NCBI GenBank assembly: GCA_963787045.1
Contig: CAWBBR010000012.1
Location: forward strand, 62,001-126,000
Reading direction: 5' to 3'
DNA length: 64,000 bases
DNA from: DATJGR01 sp963787045
GTDB taxonomy: Bacteria; Pseudomonadota; Gammaproteobacteria; Pseudomonadales; Azotimanducaceae
This document shows positions 28,465 to 36,403 of this stretch, piece after piece. The notes beneath the pieces were generated by a model, which had not been told where the DNA came from, searched no databases, and saw nothing but the letters and a program-made list of their open reading frames with translations. The position numbers and the translations under genes are program-made. How positions within the stretch are numbered: position 1 is the stretch's first letter; each line of letters opens with the position of its first letter.

Positions 28465-29430
28465 ATGAGTGAAACGAACGCGCCGATCATCGTCATCAAA
28501 CGCATCAAGAAAGGCGGCCACGGTCACCACGGCGGCGCCTGGAAAGTCGCGCTCGCCGACTTCGTCACCGCGATGATGGCGTTCTTCATGCTGCTGTGGC
28601 TGGTCGGTTCGACGACGCCGGAGCAGAAAGCCGGCATCTCCGACTACTTCCAGAATCCGACCGCGATCGAAGGCGTCACCGGCGTCTCCAATTCGGCGAT
28701 CGACCTCGGCGGCGGCATGATCGCGACGACGAGCAGCGATCACGTACCGGATCCGGACGCACCGCTCGACGACAACTCGAAGCAACTCGACATCGAAGCG
28801 GAAGCGCGGGCGCTCGAATACAAACAGCTCGAGGAGCTGAAGGAACAGATCGAAGCGGCGATCGACGCGAATCCCGACATCAAACAGTTCCGCGATCAGA
28901 TGCTGATCGACATCATGAGCGACGGTTTGCGCATTCAGATCGTCGACAAGGACAACCGCTCGATGTTCGACAGCGGCAGCGCGTCGCTGAAGTCGTACAC
29001 GACGAAAATACTCGCCGCGATGGTTCCGGCAATCGCGCAGATGCCGAGCAAAGTGAGCCTGTCGGGGCACACCGACCAGGCGCCGTACATCAGCAGCGAC
29101 GAGGAATACTCGAACTGGGAACTGTCGGTGGACCGCGCAAACGCGGCGCGCCGCGCGCTCGTTTCCGCCGGCCTGCCGGAGGACAAGATCGGCCGCGTCG
29201 TCGGACTCGGCTCGTCGGTACCGTTTGTCAAAGACGATCCGCTCAACCCGATCAACCGGCGCATCTCGATGATCGTGCTGAACAAGAAAGCCGAAGAAGC
29301 GCTGACGCAGGAAGCGGGACCGGCGCTCGAAGTTCCGGTGGCCCCGGCGCGGCGCGCGCCGCAGGAAGTCGTGCCGGCGACTGCTCCGAGCGCCGGCAGT
29401 GACTCACGGACACGTCCAACCTCGCAGTGA
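28465..29430 (+). CDS. motB: Flagellar stator protein MotB
   Basis: 321 residues. A single membrane helix (about residues 27-48) contains the proton-carrying D32 in LADFVTAMMAF, as in E. coli MotB. The periplasmic part ends in an OmpA/MotB peptidoglycan-binding domain (LSGHTDQAPY and NRRISMIVLN). It anchors the stator to the cell wall. An acidic linker with several Asp/Glu runs lies between them. It pairs with the adjacent motA. Confidence 0.93.
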   Translation: MSETNAPIIVIKRIKKGGHGHHGGAWKVALADFVTAMMAFFMLLWLVGSTTPEQKAGISDYFQNPTAIEGVTGVSNSAIDLGGGMIATTSSDHVPDPDAPLDDNSKQLDIEAEARALEYKQLEELKEQIEAAIDANPDIKQFRDQMLIDIMSDGLRIQIVDKDNRSMFDSGSASLKSYTTKILAAMVPAIAQMPSKVSLSGHTDQAPYISSDEEYSNWELSVDRANAARRALVSAGLPEDKIGRVVGLGSSVPFVKDDPLNPINRRISMIVLNKKAEEALTQEAGPALEVPVAPARRAPQEVVPATAPSAGSDSRTRPTSQ

Positions 29431-29524
29431 TGGCGCGTCACGCGCCCCTTTACACGCTCGTTTGCTCTTCTCGATGTTGCCGCTGCAAAGTGGTGTGGTC
29501 GCCTGACGAGAGCCGCACCATTTG

Positions 29525-29553
29525 TTGACACGACCAAACCTCGACGCGAGAAT
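29525..29553 (+). promoter_or_regulatory. Sigma-70-like promoter for the outer-membrane protein gene
   Basis: A perfect TTGACA -35 element (29525-29530), a 17-base spacer and a GAGAAT -10 element (29548-29553, 4 of 6 consensus). The ribosome site and start of the barrel protein follow 54-66 bases downstream. Position, spacing and downstream gene all agree. Confidence 0.55.
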
Positions 29554-29618
29554 CCGCCGCGATTCGGGCCAGGACGGCTCGAGCGACGCAAGAACAATCA
29601 AACTCCGGAGGGATTACC

Positions 29619-30192
29619 ATGTTCCACAAAGTGTCGGCAATTGCTTCTTCTCGCAGCTTCAATCGGATTCGCAGGGTCGGCGAACGCAGGCAGTACCGGA
29701 CTCTATGTCGGCGGCAGCGTCGGACAAACCACGCTCAAGGCGTCAACCAACACCGGCGGCCTGGCCGGTACGCTCCACTTCGACGAAGACGACACCGGCT
29801 ACAAGATATTCGCTGGTTACATGCTGTTGCCATTCCTCGGATTCGAAGGCGGCTACACGAATCTGGGCAGCCCGAACAAGAACTTCAGCGGCGCGAGCAT
29901 CGACTTCGACGTCGACGGTTGGGAAGCCTTCGTCGTCGGCGTGCTCCCGCTCGGTCCGGTGGATCTGTTCGCGAAAGTGGGCGGCATCGAGATCAACGTC
30001 GACGCGAAGGTGAAGGCCGGCGGTAGCACGCTGGCCTCCGGCTCCGACAGCGACGAGAAAGCCGCCTACGGCGTCGGCGCAGCGTTCGGTCTCGGTGGTA
30101 TCAAGATTCGCGCGGAGTACACCGCGTACGACGTATCGAACGGCATCGACGATCTGTACATGGCATCGGTAGGGGTGACCTACCAGTTCTGA
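29619..30192 (+). CDS. Outer-membrane beta-barrel protein (frameshifted in signal peptide)
   Basis: A classic GGAGGG site lies 6 bases before the ATG at 29619, which opens with MFHKVSA. A frame change at the AA of 29639-29640 then joins LLLLAASIGFAGSANAG, a perfect signal peptide with cleavage after ANA. The mature part has alternating beta strands and ends in VTYQF, the outer-membrane insertion signal. It resembles OmpA/OmpW-like small eight-stranded porins. The span is 3n+1 bases; corrected length is about 190 residues. Without the correction the signal would need a weak TTG start. Confidence 0.75.
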
Positions 30193-30210
30193 TTCGCGTC
30201 TGAGTAGCGC

Positions 30211-30244
30211 GCGTTGTTATCGGGCGCGATCCCGATAACAACGC
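30211..30244. terminator. Perfect 14-bp hairpin, likely bidirectional terminator
   Basis: GCGTTGTTATCGGG, a 6-base loop CGCGAT and the exact complement. It sits between the stop codon of the barrel protein (+) and the stop codon of the small Lys-rich gene (-), where a shared terminator is expected. No U run follows on either strand, so termination may be Rho-assisted or the hairpin may instead protect 3' ends. Confidence 0.6.
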
Positions 30245-30263
30245 TTCGAGACGACCGTCAGGA

Positions 30264-30374
30264 TCAGCCGCCCGACATTTTCCCCTGCTTCTTCGCGCGC
30301 TTCTCGGCGCGCTTCTCGGTGAGCGACTTTGCGGCCTTCTTCTTGTCCTGTTTCTTGCTGCGATGTTCTTTCAC
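30264..30374 (-). CDS. Small Lys/Arg-rich basic protein
   Basis: 36 residues starting at a GTG, with an AGAGGAG ribosome site 7 bases upstream. The product (VKEHRSKKQDKKKAAK, then SLTEKRAEKRAKKQ) has close to half its residues basic and no hydrophobic core, and is likely a disordered or single-helix nucleic-acid-binding peptide. I recognise no named family. The ideal ribosome site, tidy end at the shared hairpin and amino-acid bias support a real gene. Similar short KKQ/EKR-rich proteins are annotated as hypothetical in other proteobacteria. Confidence 0.55.
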   Translation of the reverse strand: MKEHRSKKQDKKKAAKSLTEKRAEKRAKKQGKMSGG

Positions 30375-30434
30375 GTCACTGACTCCTCTTTCGATGGCGA
30401 CCGTGTCGAAGTCTCTACAATCGGCGCCGACCGT

Positions 30435-30939
30435 TCAAGCGTCCTTGCGACGACTGAACAGCCGCGATGCGATCGCGATGATCGGTCCGATGCTCGACAG
30501 ACCGAACTGCAACGGATCTCCCTTAGTGACACGTGCAATGCCTTCACCGATGTTCGTCACCTGCTGCTGCAAGTGACCGAGCTGCGCCTTCAACCGCGCC
30601 GTATCGTTGGCGAGTTCCGGCCAGCGCCAACGCGCGCAATTCGTCGACCATCGCTTCCTCCGACGTCGGCGTTCCACGTTGGGCTTGCAGGAACAAAACC
30701 CAGGCGATCGCGGCGTCGACGACCGCGAGGATCAGGGCCGCGATCGTCTGCCCGTACATCGACGCGAGCGCGTTGTACGCGCACAGATTCAGCAGCGTAA
30801 ACGCGAGCAATGCCATCGCGATCGCGGCGGCGGTGAACGCCGCGGAGCGCGCGGCGTGCCTGGCACGAATGCGCAACCCGAGCGCCTCGGCGCGCAGCAG
30901 CAATGCCAGTCGTTGAAGCATGGGATCCATGTCGTGCAT
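30435..30939 (-). CDS. Phage-holin-family (Phage_holin_3_6-like) membrane protein (frameshifted)
   Basis: Two adjacent hydrophobic helices (about residues 30-85) between charged helices. The frame breaks near 30616-30617 in CCGG; removing one base joins VDELRALALA to ELANDTARLKAQLG, which runs to a stop at 30435. The span is 3n+1 bases, about 167 residues. Proteins of this type are usually cellular stress-related membrane proteins despite the holin name. It lies 9 bases after the DUF883-like gene, as is common for this pair. Confidence 0.7.
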
Positions 30940-30948
30940 CTCTGAAGT

Positions 30949-31236
30949 TTATCGGGGAAGCAGTCGGCCCAGCAGGACGCCGAGCGCGAAGATCGCGATC
31001 GCGGTTCCGGCCGGAATTTCCTGCAGGTGCTTCTCGAGCAGGTCGACGAAGCCGTCGAACTGATCTTTGATTTTGTCGACGGTGTCGGAGTCGATGCCAA
31101 AGTGCTCGAGATTGATGCCACCCAACAGATCCGTTTGGCCGCTGGGTGCAGCATCGGCGGGGTGTGGTATCTGTTTGGTGAGCGCCTCGATCTGGCTGCG
31201 CAGCGCTTCGATTTCGGTCTTCAGATCGTCGGCCAT
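30949..31236 (-). CDS. DUF883/YqjD-like membrane-anchored protein
   Basis: 95 residues. An N-terminal amphipathic coiled-coil-like part (DLKTEIEALRSQIEALTKQ) is followed by a C-terminal hydrophobic anchor ending in GVLLGRLLPR, the arrangement of ElaB/YqjD/YgaM ribosome-associated membrane proteins, although the match is only by layout. It is the first gene of a short operon with the holin-like gene. Function unproven. Confidence 0.6.
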   Translation of the reverse strand: MADDLKTEIEALRSQIEALTKQIPHPADAAPSGQTDLLGGINLEHFGIDSDTVDKIKDQFDGFVDLLEKHLQEIPAGTAIAIFALGVLLGRLLPR

Positions 31237-31320
31237 CGTGTACGTCCGGTTGCGCTCGTGCAGGCTCTTATAAAGGATGCACGCGCAGCCCGCCAGCGGT
31301 GTGAGTTTTCGCCCCCGGTC

Positions 31321-31581
31321 TCAGCCGCCAGAAAGCGCATGCAGAATCATCACCTCGTCGTCCGGCGCAAGCGCGCGGTCGAGATCGGAAATCGATTCGC
31401 GATTGATGAAAACGCGCATGTGCGGTCGCAGCGCGTTCGCCTCGTTGACCATGCGAAAGCGAATGCCGGGATAGCGCGCGTCGAGGTCGAGCAGTAACGC
31501 AGCAACCGTCGGCCCATTCGCATCCACCGTGCGCTCACCCGCCGTGTACGACTGCAACACCGAAGGAATACCGACTTTCAT
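31321..31581 (-). CDS. MoaD/ThiS-family sulfur-carrier protein
   Basis: 86 residues of beta-grasp fold ending in the di-glycine LSGG required for adenylation and thiocarboxylate formation. The conserved HMRVFINRESI and PDDEVMILHALSGG segments match MoaD/ThiS carriers. No moaE, thiG or activating E1-like gene is adjacent. It follows the BNR-repeat gene by 2 bases, so the two are co-transcribed. Confidence 0.82.
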   Translation of the reverse strand: MKVGIPSVLQSYTAGERTVDANGPTVAALLLDLDARYPGIRFRMVNEANALRPHMRVFINRESISDLDRALAPDDEVMILHALSGG

Positions 31582-31583
31582 CG

Positions 31584-32804
31584 TTAGGGCGCGAAGTTGG
31601 CGACTTCTACCGAATAGACGTGCGGCAGGTGCGCGGCGAGACAACGCCAACTCTCCCCTTCGTCGTTGCTCCCCCATACCTCGCCGTTGGTGGTGCCGAA
31701 GTAGACGCCGATGCTGCGCTCCGTATCGACCGCCATGGATTGCCGCAACACCGTGTACCAGGCGCGCTCCGGAAATCCGCGGTCGAGCCGCGACCACGTT
31801 TCGCCGCCATCGCGCGTTCGATACACGGCCGGCTTTCCTCCCGGACACGTGCGTGGCCAAACGTCGGTGCCATCCATCGGAAACACCCACGCCGTGTTCG
31901 GGTCGCGCGGATGCAACGCGATCGGAAAGCCGATGTCGCCGATCTCGCGCGGCATGTTGTCGCCGATCCGCACCCAACGGGCCTCCGGCCGGCGCATGCG
32001 ATAGATGCCGCAGTGGTTCTGTTGATACAGGAGATCCGGCGCCAATGGGTGCAGCGTCATGCAGTGCGGGTCGTAACCGAATTCCGGATGCGGATCTGGA
32101 CCCGTCGGCGACAACATGCCGACATTGAGCAAGTGCCAACTCGCACCCTGATCGGTCGACTCGAACACCCCGGCAGACCCGGTGCCGAAGTACATGTGTC
32201 TGGGATCGCGCGGATCGATCAGGATCGAGTGAATCGGCGAACCGTCCGGATTGCGCTCCTTCATGTCGCCGGTCCAGCGAATCCAGTTCGGATGATCGTT
32301 CCATCCAGCGACCGGTTGCCATGTGTCGCCGCCGTCCTCCGACCGGAAAAGACCTTCCGGCGAAGTGCCGGCATACCAGACGCCCGGCTCGTCGGCGTGG
32401 CCGGGCGTCAGCCAGAACACGATTTCGACGACGTTCGATTTGCGATCGTCCCTCGGTTTGGCGAACGCCGGCGGTTTCGATGCTTCCAGCCACGATCGGC
32501 CGAAGTCGTTGGAACGAAACACCGTCGGACCGAGGTGACCCGTTCGCAGCGCAACGAGCAGCGTGCGGCGGTCGCGGGGGTCGACGATCGCGTGCTGCAC
32601 GATGTGGCCGAGAAACGCCGGACCGCTCAGCCGGAACGTATCGCGCCGTGCCTCGCCCGTCAGAAAGAACACGCCCTTCTTCGTTCCGACGAGCAACGTC
32701 AGTCCTTCCAGCGCAAGCGGTTCGTGGCGATGCGGATCGAGCGGTGACGATTCGCCGAGCGGTTCGAATGCCCGGCTGCCGGGAGGAATCGTGGGTTCGC
32801 TCAT
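31584..32804 (-). CDS. BNR/Asp-box repeat (sialidase-like beta-propeller) protein
   Basis: 406 residues. At least five Asp-boxes (S/T-x-D-x-G-x-S/T-W) are visible: SNDFGRSW, SEDGGDTW, STDQGASW, TRDGGETW and SNDEGESW. These mark a six-bladed propeller. There is no signal peptide, so it is probably cytoplasmic, and no sialidase catalytic arginine triad is obvious. It is a photosystem-stability-factor/VPS10-type propeller of unknown role, co-transcribed with the MoaD-like gene. Confidence 0.8.
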   Translation of the reverse strand: MSEPTIPPGSRAFEPLGESSPLDPHRHEPLALEGLTLLVGTKKGVFFLTGEARRDTFRLSGPAFLGHIVQHAIVDPRDRRTLLVALRTGHLGPTVFRSNDFGRSWLEASKPPAFAKPRDDRKSNVVEIVFWLTPGHADEPGVWYAGTSPEGLFRSEDGGDTWQPVAGWNDHPNWIRWTGDMKERNPDGSPIHSILIDPRDPRHMYFGTGSAGVFESTDQGASWHLLNVGMLSPTGPDPHPEFGYDPHCMTLHPLAPDLLYQQNHCGIYRMRRPEARWVRIGDNMPREIGDIGFPIALHPRDPNTAWVFPMDGTDVWPRTCPGGKPAVYRTRDGGETWSRLDRGFPERAWYTVLRQSMAVDTERSIGVYFGTTNGEVWGSNDEGESWRCLAAHLPHVYSVEVANFAP

Positions 32805-32886
32805 GACGGCGACCTCCGCTTTCCATGACAGGAACGAGACGGAGCATTTCCCCGACTCACAAGGGAGTCAAGCAGCCGTCACGTGG

Positions 32887-34191
32887 TCAGTGCGACGTGC
32901 CGTTGTTCGCCGCGAGCGCATTCGCTTTGGAGCGCGCCGCATCGCCACGACCGAGCGCGATCGTGCAGCCACCGACCGCGACCAGTCCGACTGCGCACGC
33001 AAGCAATGTCATGCGGGTGTCGGTCAGACTCACCATCCACGCCGCCGCGCTCACCGACACCAGCAAAGTCAGGCGCATCAGGAAGTCGCGCAGGCTGAAC
33101 ACGCGCGCGCGATGCGCGAGTTCGGTGCCTTCCTGCAACACGGTTTCGGTCAACACCAGCGCCGGCGCCGCAAACAGCCCCAACAACAGCGCTGAGCCGA
33201 CGAATACCGCGAACAGACGGCTCGTCGCGAACAACACCAAAGTGCAGCCGGCCAGCACCAGGCCTACGCCCAGCACGAGCGCGCGCGGCAGGCGCTTGCC
33301 GCGCGTGTTGATCCACCAGGCGCCGATGCCGCTGCCCACGCCGATCGCAAACAGCAGCGCGCCGAGACGCGACATACCCGGCGCGCTCGCCATCGCCTGA
33401 ATGTGCTGATTGCCGGCAACGTGCAGCACGCCGCCCGCAAACCATACCGCTGCAAGCGCGATCAAACCGATTCCAACGGCGCGACTACGGCGCACGACGC
33501 CAAGCCCGGCGCCGACTTCGTCGAGATAGCCGCGCACGCTGATCGGCACCAGCCGCGCATGGTGATCGATCGCGCGATACCCGACGAGGGCGAGCCCGAT
33601 CACCGAAACCAGATAGCTCGCGGCATCGAGCCGCATCGCGAACGCCCATCCCCAACGGTCGATGATGTATCCGCCGAGCAGTGCGCCGACTGCCGTTGCG
33701 AGAATGCCGGCGCCGGCCAACAACGAATTCGCCGCGAGCAGCTGATCGGCACGAACGACTTCCGGCAGCAGCGCGCTCTTCGCAGGCAAGAAGACGACGT
33801 TCACGGTGAACAACGCGAACACCAACGCAAACACGACGTCGGTGGAGTGGGTCAGCTGAAACAGAATCGGTATCGCCAGCACGATCAAGGCGCGCAGTGC
33901 GTCGCTGACGACGAGAACGTGCTTCAGGTTGTGGCGGTCCACCCACGCACCGGTGAACGGGGCGAACAACAACACCGGCGCAACGACCACGTTCGCAAAT
34001 ACCGCGAGCAGCGCCGCATAACTCGCGGAGGAATCGATCCGACTGTGTTCGTAGAAGAGACCCGCCAGCGCCAGATACGTGAATCGGTCGCCGGTGATCG
34101 AGAAGATCTGCCCCCACCACAACGACGCAAAGCTGCGCTGCCGGAAGAGAGAGCTGCTCGCCGACTGGCTGGTGGTCAACCGCCCGCTCAC
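32887..34191 (-). CDS. MFS transporter (LplT/EntS-like)
   Basis: 434 residues with about 12 hydrophobic helices and the MFS loop motif GAWVDRHNLKHVLVVSD between helices 2 and 3. The closest general likeness is to the MFS_3/EntS-LplT group (drug, siderophore or lysophospholipid movers). The GTG start overlaps the stop of the glycosyltransferase (GTGA), the last step in a three-gene operon with an acyltransferase and glycosyltransferase. A lipid or glycolipid substrate is a reasonable inference. Confidence 0.83.
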   Translation of the reverse strand: MSGRLTTSQSASSSLFRQRSFASLWWGQIFSITGDRFTYLALAGLFYEHSRIDSSASYAALLAVFANVVVAPVLLFAPFTGAWVDRHNLKHVLVVSDALRALIVLAIPILFQLTHSTDVVFALVFALFTVNVVFLPAKSALLPEVVRADQLLAANSLLAGAGILATAVGALLGGYIIDRWGWAFAMRLDAASYLVSVIGLALVGYRAIDHHARLVPISVRGYLDEVGAGLGVVRRSRAVGIGLIALAAVWFAGGVLHVAGNQHIQAMASAPGMSRLGALLFAIGVGSGIGAWWINTRGKRLPRALVLGVGLVLAGCTLVLFATSRLFAVFVGSALLLGLFAAPALVLTETVLQEGTELAHRARVFSLRDFLMRLTLLVSVSAAAWMVSLTDTRMTLLACAVGLVAVGGCTIALGRGDAARSKANALAANNGTSH

Positions 34192-35348
34192 GCCGCCGAG
34201 CGCGCGGCCAGGCGGCTTGGTTTAGACGACACCGATGGCTGCGCGACGAGCGATGAATACACCGCTTCGATTTCGTCGGTCACACGCGGCCATGCAAACT
34301 CGAGCGCGCGTTTGCGGCCGTTGATGCTGAGCGCGACGCGATGCTCCTCGTCCTCGACCAGGCCCGACAACGCGACCGCCAACGCGTCGACGTCGTTCGG
34401 CGCATGCAGCACGCCGGTCTGTCCGGGTACCACTACTGAACGGTACCCCGGAATATCGGAACACACGACCGGCTTGCCGGCGGCCATCGCTTCGAGCAGC
34501 ACGATGCCGAAACTCTCGTTGCCCGTTGCCGGCGACACGAAAATATCTGCCGTTGCGTACCAACGCGGAAGATCTGCCGCGGGAACCGCGCCGACGAACG
34601 TGACGTGTTCACGCATGTCGGGACGCACGGCGCCTTCTAGTTTGTTGCGCAGGTACGAGTCGCCGACGATCAGGAAGCGCGCGCGGCCACGCGTGCGTTC
34701 GACCACTTGCGGCACCGCGGCGACCAGGTGGTCGAGACCTTTGCGCGGATCGAGCCGGCCGACGAACACGATGTTGACCTTGTCGGGCGACTGCCATTGT
34801 TCGAAAGGATCGTTGTCCGGGTGAAAGCGATCGACGTCGACGCCATTCGGAATCACGCGATACGTTCCGTTGAAATAGTGTTGCGCGCATTCCTCGGCGG
34901 TGGCCGACACCGCGATGCGCGCGTCGAGGCGCGCCATGCGGCGCGTCAGCGGTCCTTTGAAGACCTCCTGCAGACGATTGCGTCCCGTCATGTGGAACGT
35001 GCCCACTTGCGGACACTCGGCCGCCGCAACGGCGAGCAACGGCAGGCTCGGTGCCGCGGGGCAATGCGTGTGGATCAGATCGAAGGCATGACGGCGGAAC
35101 AGCGCCTTGAGCTGCGCCTTCAGATTCCAACCAACGGTGTAGTCGACGTAGGCACGGTTGTACGGAATGAGTACGTTGCGGCCGATCCGTTCCACCTGCA
35201 GGCCTGCGTTCAGCTCGTCTTTGAAGCGCGCGGTGATCACTCTGACGTCGTGACCCCGCCGTACCAGTTCGGTCGCAGTCGCGTGCACGTGCTCGGTGAC
35301 GCCGCCGAAACGCGGGTAATACGACTGCGTGACGATGCCGATTCTCAT
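34188..35348 (-). CDS. GT4-family glycosyltransferase (PimA/PimB-like)
   Basis: 386 residues of GT-B fold. RFGGVTEHVHATATEL binds the acceptor side. IPNGVDVDRF, FVGRLDPRKGL and the C-terminal E-x7-E motif in ESFGIVLLEAMA bind the nucleotide sugar (retaining mechanism). The pattern is like phosphatidylinositol mannosyltransferases and related lipid glycosyltransferases. It starts at the ATG at 35348, overlapping the acyltransferase stop (ATGA), and its own stop overlaps the MFS start. Confidence 0.87.
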   Translation of the reverse strand: MRIGIVTQSYYPRFGGVTEHVHATATELVRRGHDVRVITARFKDELNAGLQVERIGRNVLIPYNRAYVDYTVGWNLKAQLKALFRRHAFDLIHTHCPAAPSLPLLAVAAAECPQVGTFHMTGRNRLQEVFKGPLTRRMARLDARIAVSATAEECAQHYFNGTYRVIPNGVDVDRFHPDNDPFEQWQSPDKVNIVFVGRLDPRKGLDHLVAAVPQVVERTRGRARFLIVGDSYLRNKLEGAVRPDMREHVTFVGAVPAADLPRWYATADIFVSPATGNESFGIVLLEAMAAGKPVVCSDIPGYRSVVVPGQTGVLHAPNDVDALAVALSGLVEDEEHRVALSINGRKRALEFAWPRVTDEIEAVYSSLVAQPSVSSKPSRLAARSAA

Positions 35349-36238
35349 GCCGCGATCTCGCGCTCTTCGGCGGCGGCCGGACTCGTCGACTCGGCCGGCT
35401 CGCCCCAGAACGAGCGGAAGATGCACCACTGCGCGATGTTCTCGCGGATCTGCCGCTCCGTGGTTGCGGCGATCGCCATGTTCAACGCATCGACGCTGTC
35501 GAACGTTTCAGGATCCAGCATCGGCTCCAGCACCACGCGGAAACGTCCGCCGGCGAGACGCTGGCAATAGCCGCTGACGACCGGTGCTCCGGTGCGTTGC
35601 GACAGCACGCCAGGCCCAGCTGGCCAGCGCACTTTGCGATCGAAGAACGGCAACACCACGCCTTGCCCGAAGATGTCGCCGTCGACCATCAGCGCAAGCA
35701 GGTCGTTGCGCGACAACGCGCGCCACAGCTTGCGATACCCGTCTTCCGGTCTGATCGTGTGCACCGCGAGTTCGCTCTTGGCATCGCGTACCGCCGGTGC
35801 CAGCCATCGTCCGAGTTGCACTCCAGCCACCGCGTGGACCTGATGACCGAGGTGCGCCAACACGACCGCGCCCAATTCCCAGTTGCCGATGTGGCTGGAC
35901 GTGATGATCACGCCTTTGCCGCGCGCCAGCGCATCGAGCACGTGTTGATGGCCTTCAACCTCGACGTTGCGCAACAGTTCGTCGCGTTCGAGGCGAGGCA
36001 ATCGAAAGAACTCGAACAGCATGCAGTTGTAGCTCGCCATCATTTTCAGAACGGTGCGCATGCGTTCGCGACGCGAACTGCCGGGCATGATCGTGGCGAG
36101 GTTGACGAGCGCCGCGTGCCTGCGTTGCGGAAAGAACCACAGATGCGCTCGAGCGAGGCTGTTGGCAATGGCATAGCCGAGTCGAATCGGCAACGCGGCG
36201 GTGAGTGCCGAAAGGCACGCAAGTAGCAATCGAGACAC
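35345..36238 (-). CDS. LpxL/HtrB/PatA-like lysophospholipid acyltransferase
   Basis: 297 residues. The catalytic H-x4-E motif is in SSHIGNWELG, with an N-terminal hydrophobic anchor. The family includes lipid A late acyltransferases (LpxL, LpxM) and the mycobacterial PIM acyltransferase PatA. It is the first gene of the operon with a GT4 transferase and an MFS carrier, an order that recalls patA-pimA in actinobacteria. An acyltransferase for a glycosylated lipid is more likely than a second LpxL. Confidence 0.82.
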   Translation of the reverse strand: MSRLLLACLSALTAALPIRLGYAIANSLARAHLWFFPQRRHAALVNLATIMPGSSRRERMRTVLKMMASYNCMLFEFFRLPRLERDELLRNVEVEGHQHVLDALARGKGVIITSSHIGNWELGAVVLAHLGHQVHAVAGVQLGRWLAPAVRDAKSELAVHTIRPEDGYRKLWRALSRNDLLALMVDGDIFGQGVVLPFFDRKVRWPAGPGVLSQRTGAPVVSGYCQRLAGGRFRVVLEPMLDPETFDSVDALNMAIAATTERQIRENIAQWCIFRSFWGEPAESTSPAAAEEREIAA

Positions 36239-36403
36239 TTCGGTCCTTCCAGCTTGCTGTTGTTTATTTCGATCGAACTGGCCCGGAGCGGGCCAATTGT
36301 CACTCAGATTCCCGATCGATGCGAGCCGGTGTATGTGACCTATCGTACTCAGCGAGGCTGTTGGGAGTTCTGCGACATTGCCGCAGATGCTGCCGCCGCG
36401 GAG

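Noticed and set aside
30214..30576. A 120-codon plus frame after the barrel protein
   Set aside because: It crosses the hairpin and lies opposite the Lys-rich gene and the holin-like gene. Its composition is Ser/Phe/Cys-rich and unlike its neighbours.
30435..30939. Prophage origin suggested by holin-family names (also at 50399-50779)
   Set aside because: No endolysin, capsid, integrase or attachment site lies nearby, and both families are common chromosomal envelope proteins.
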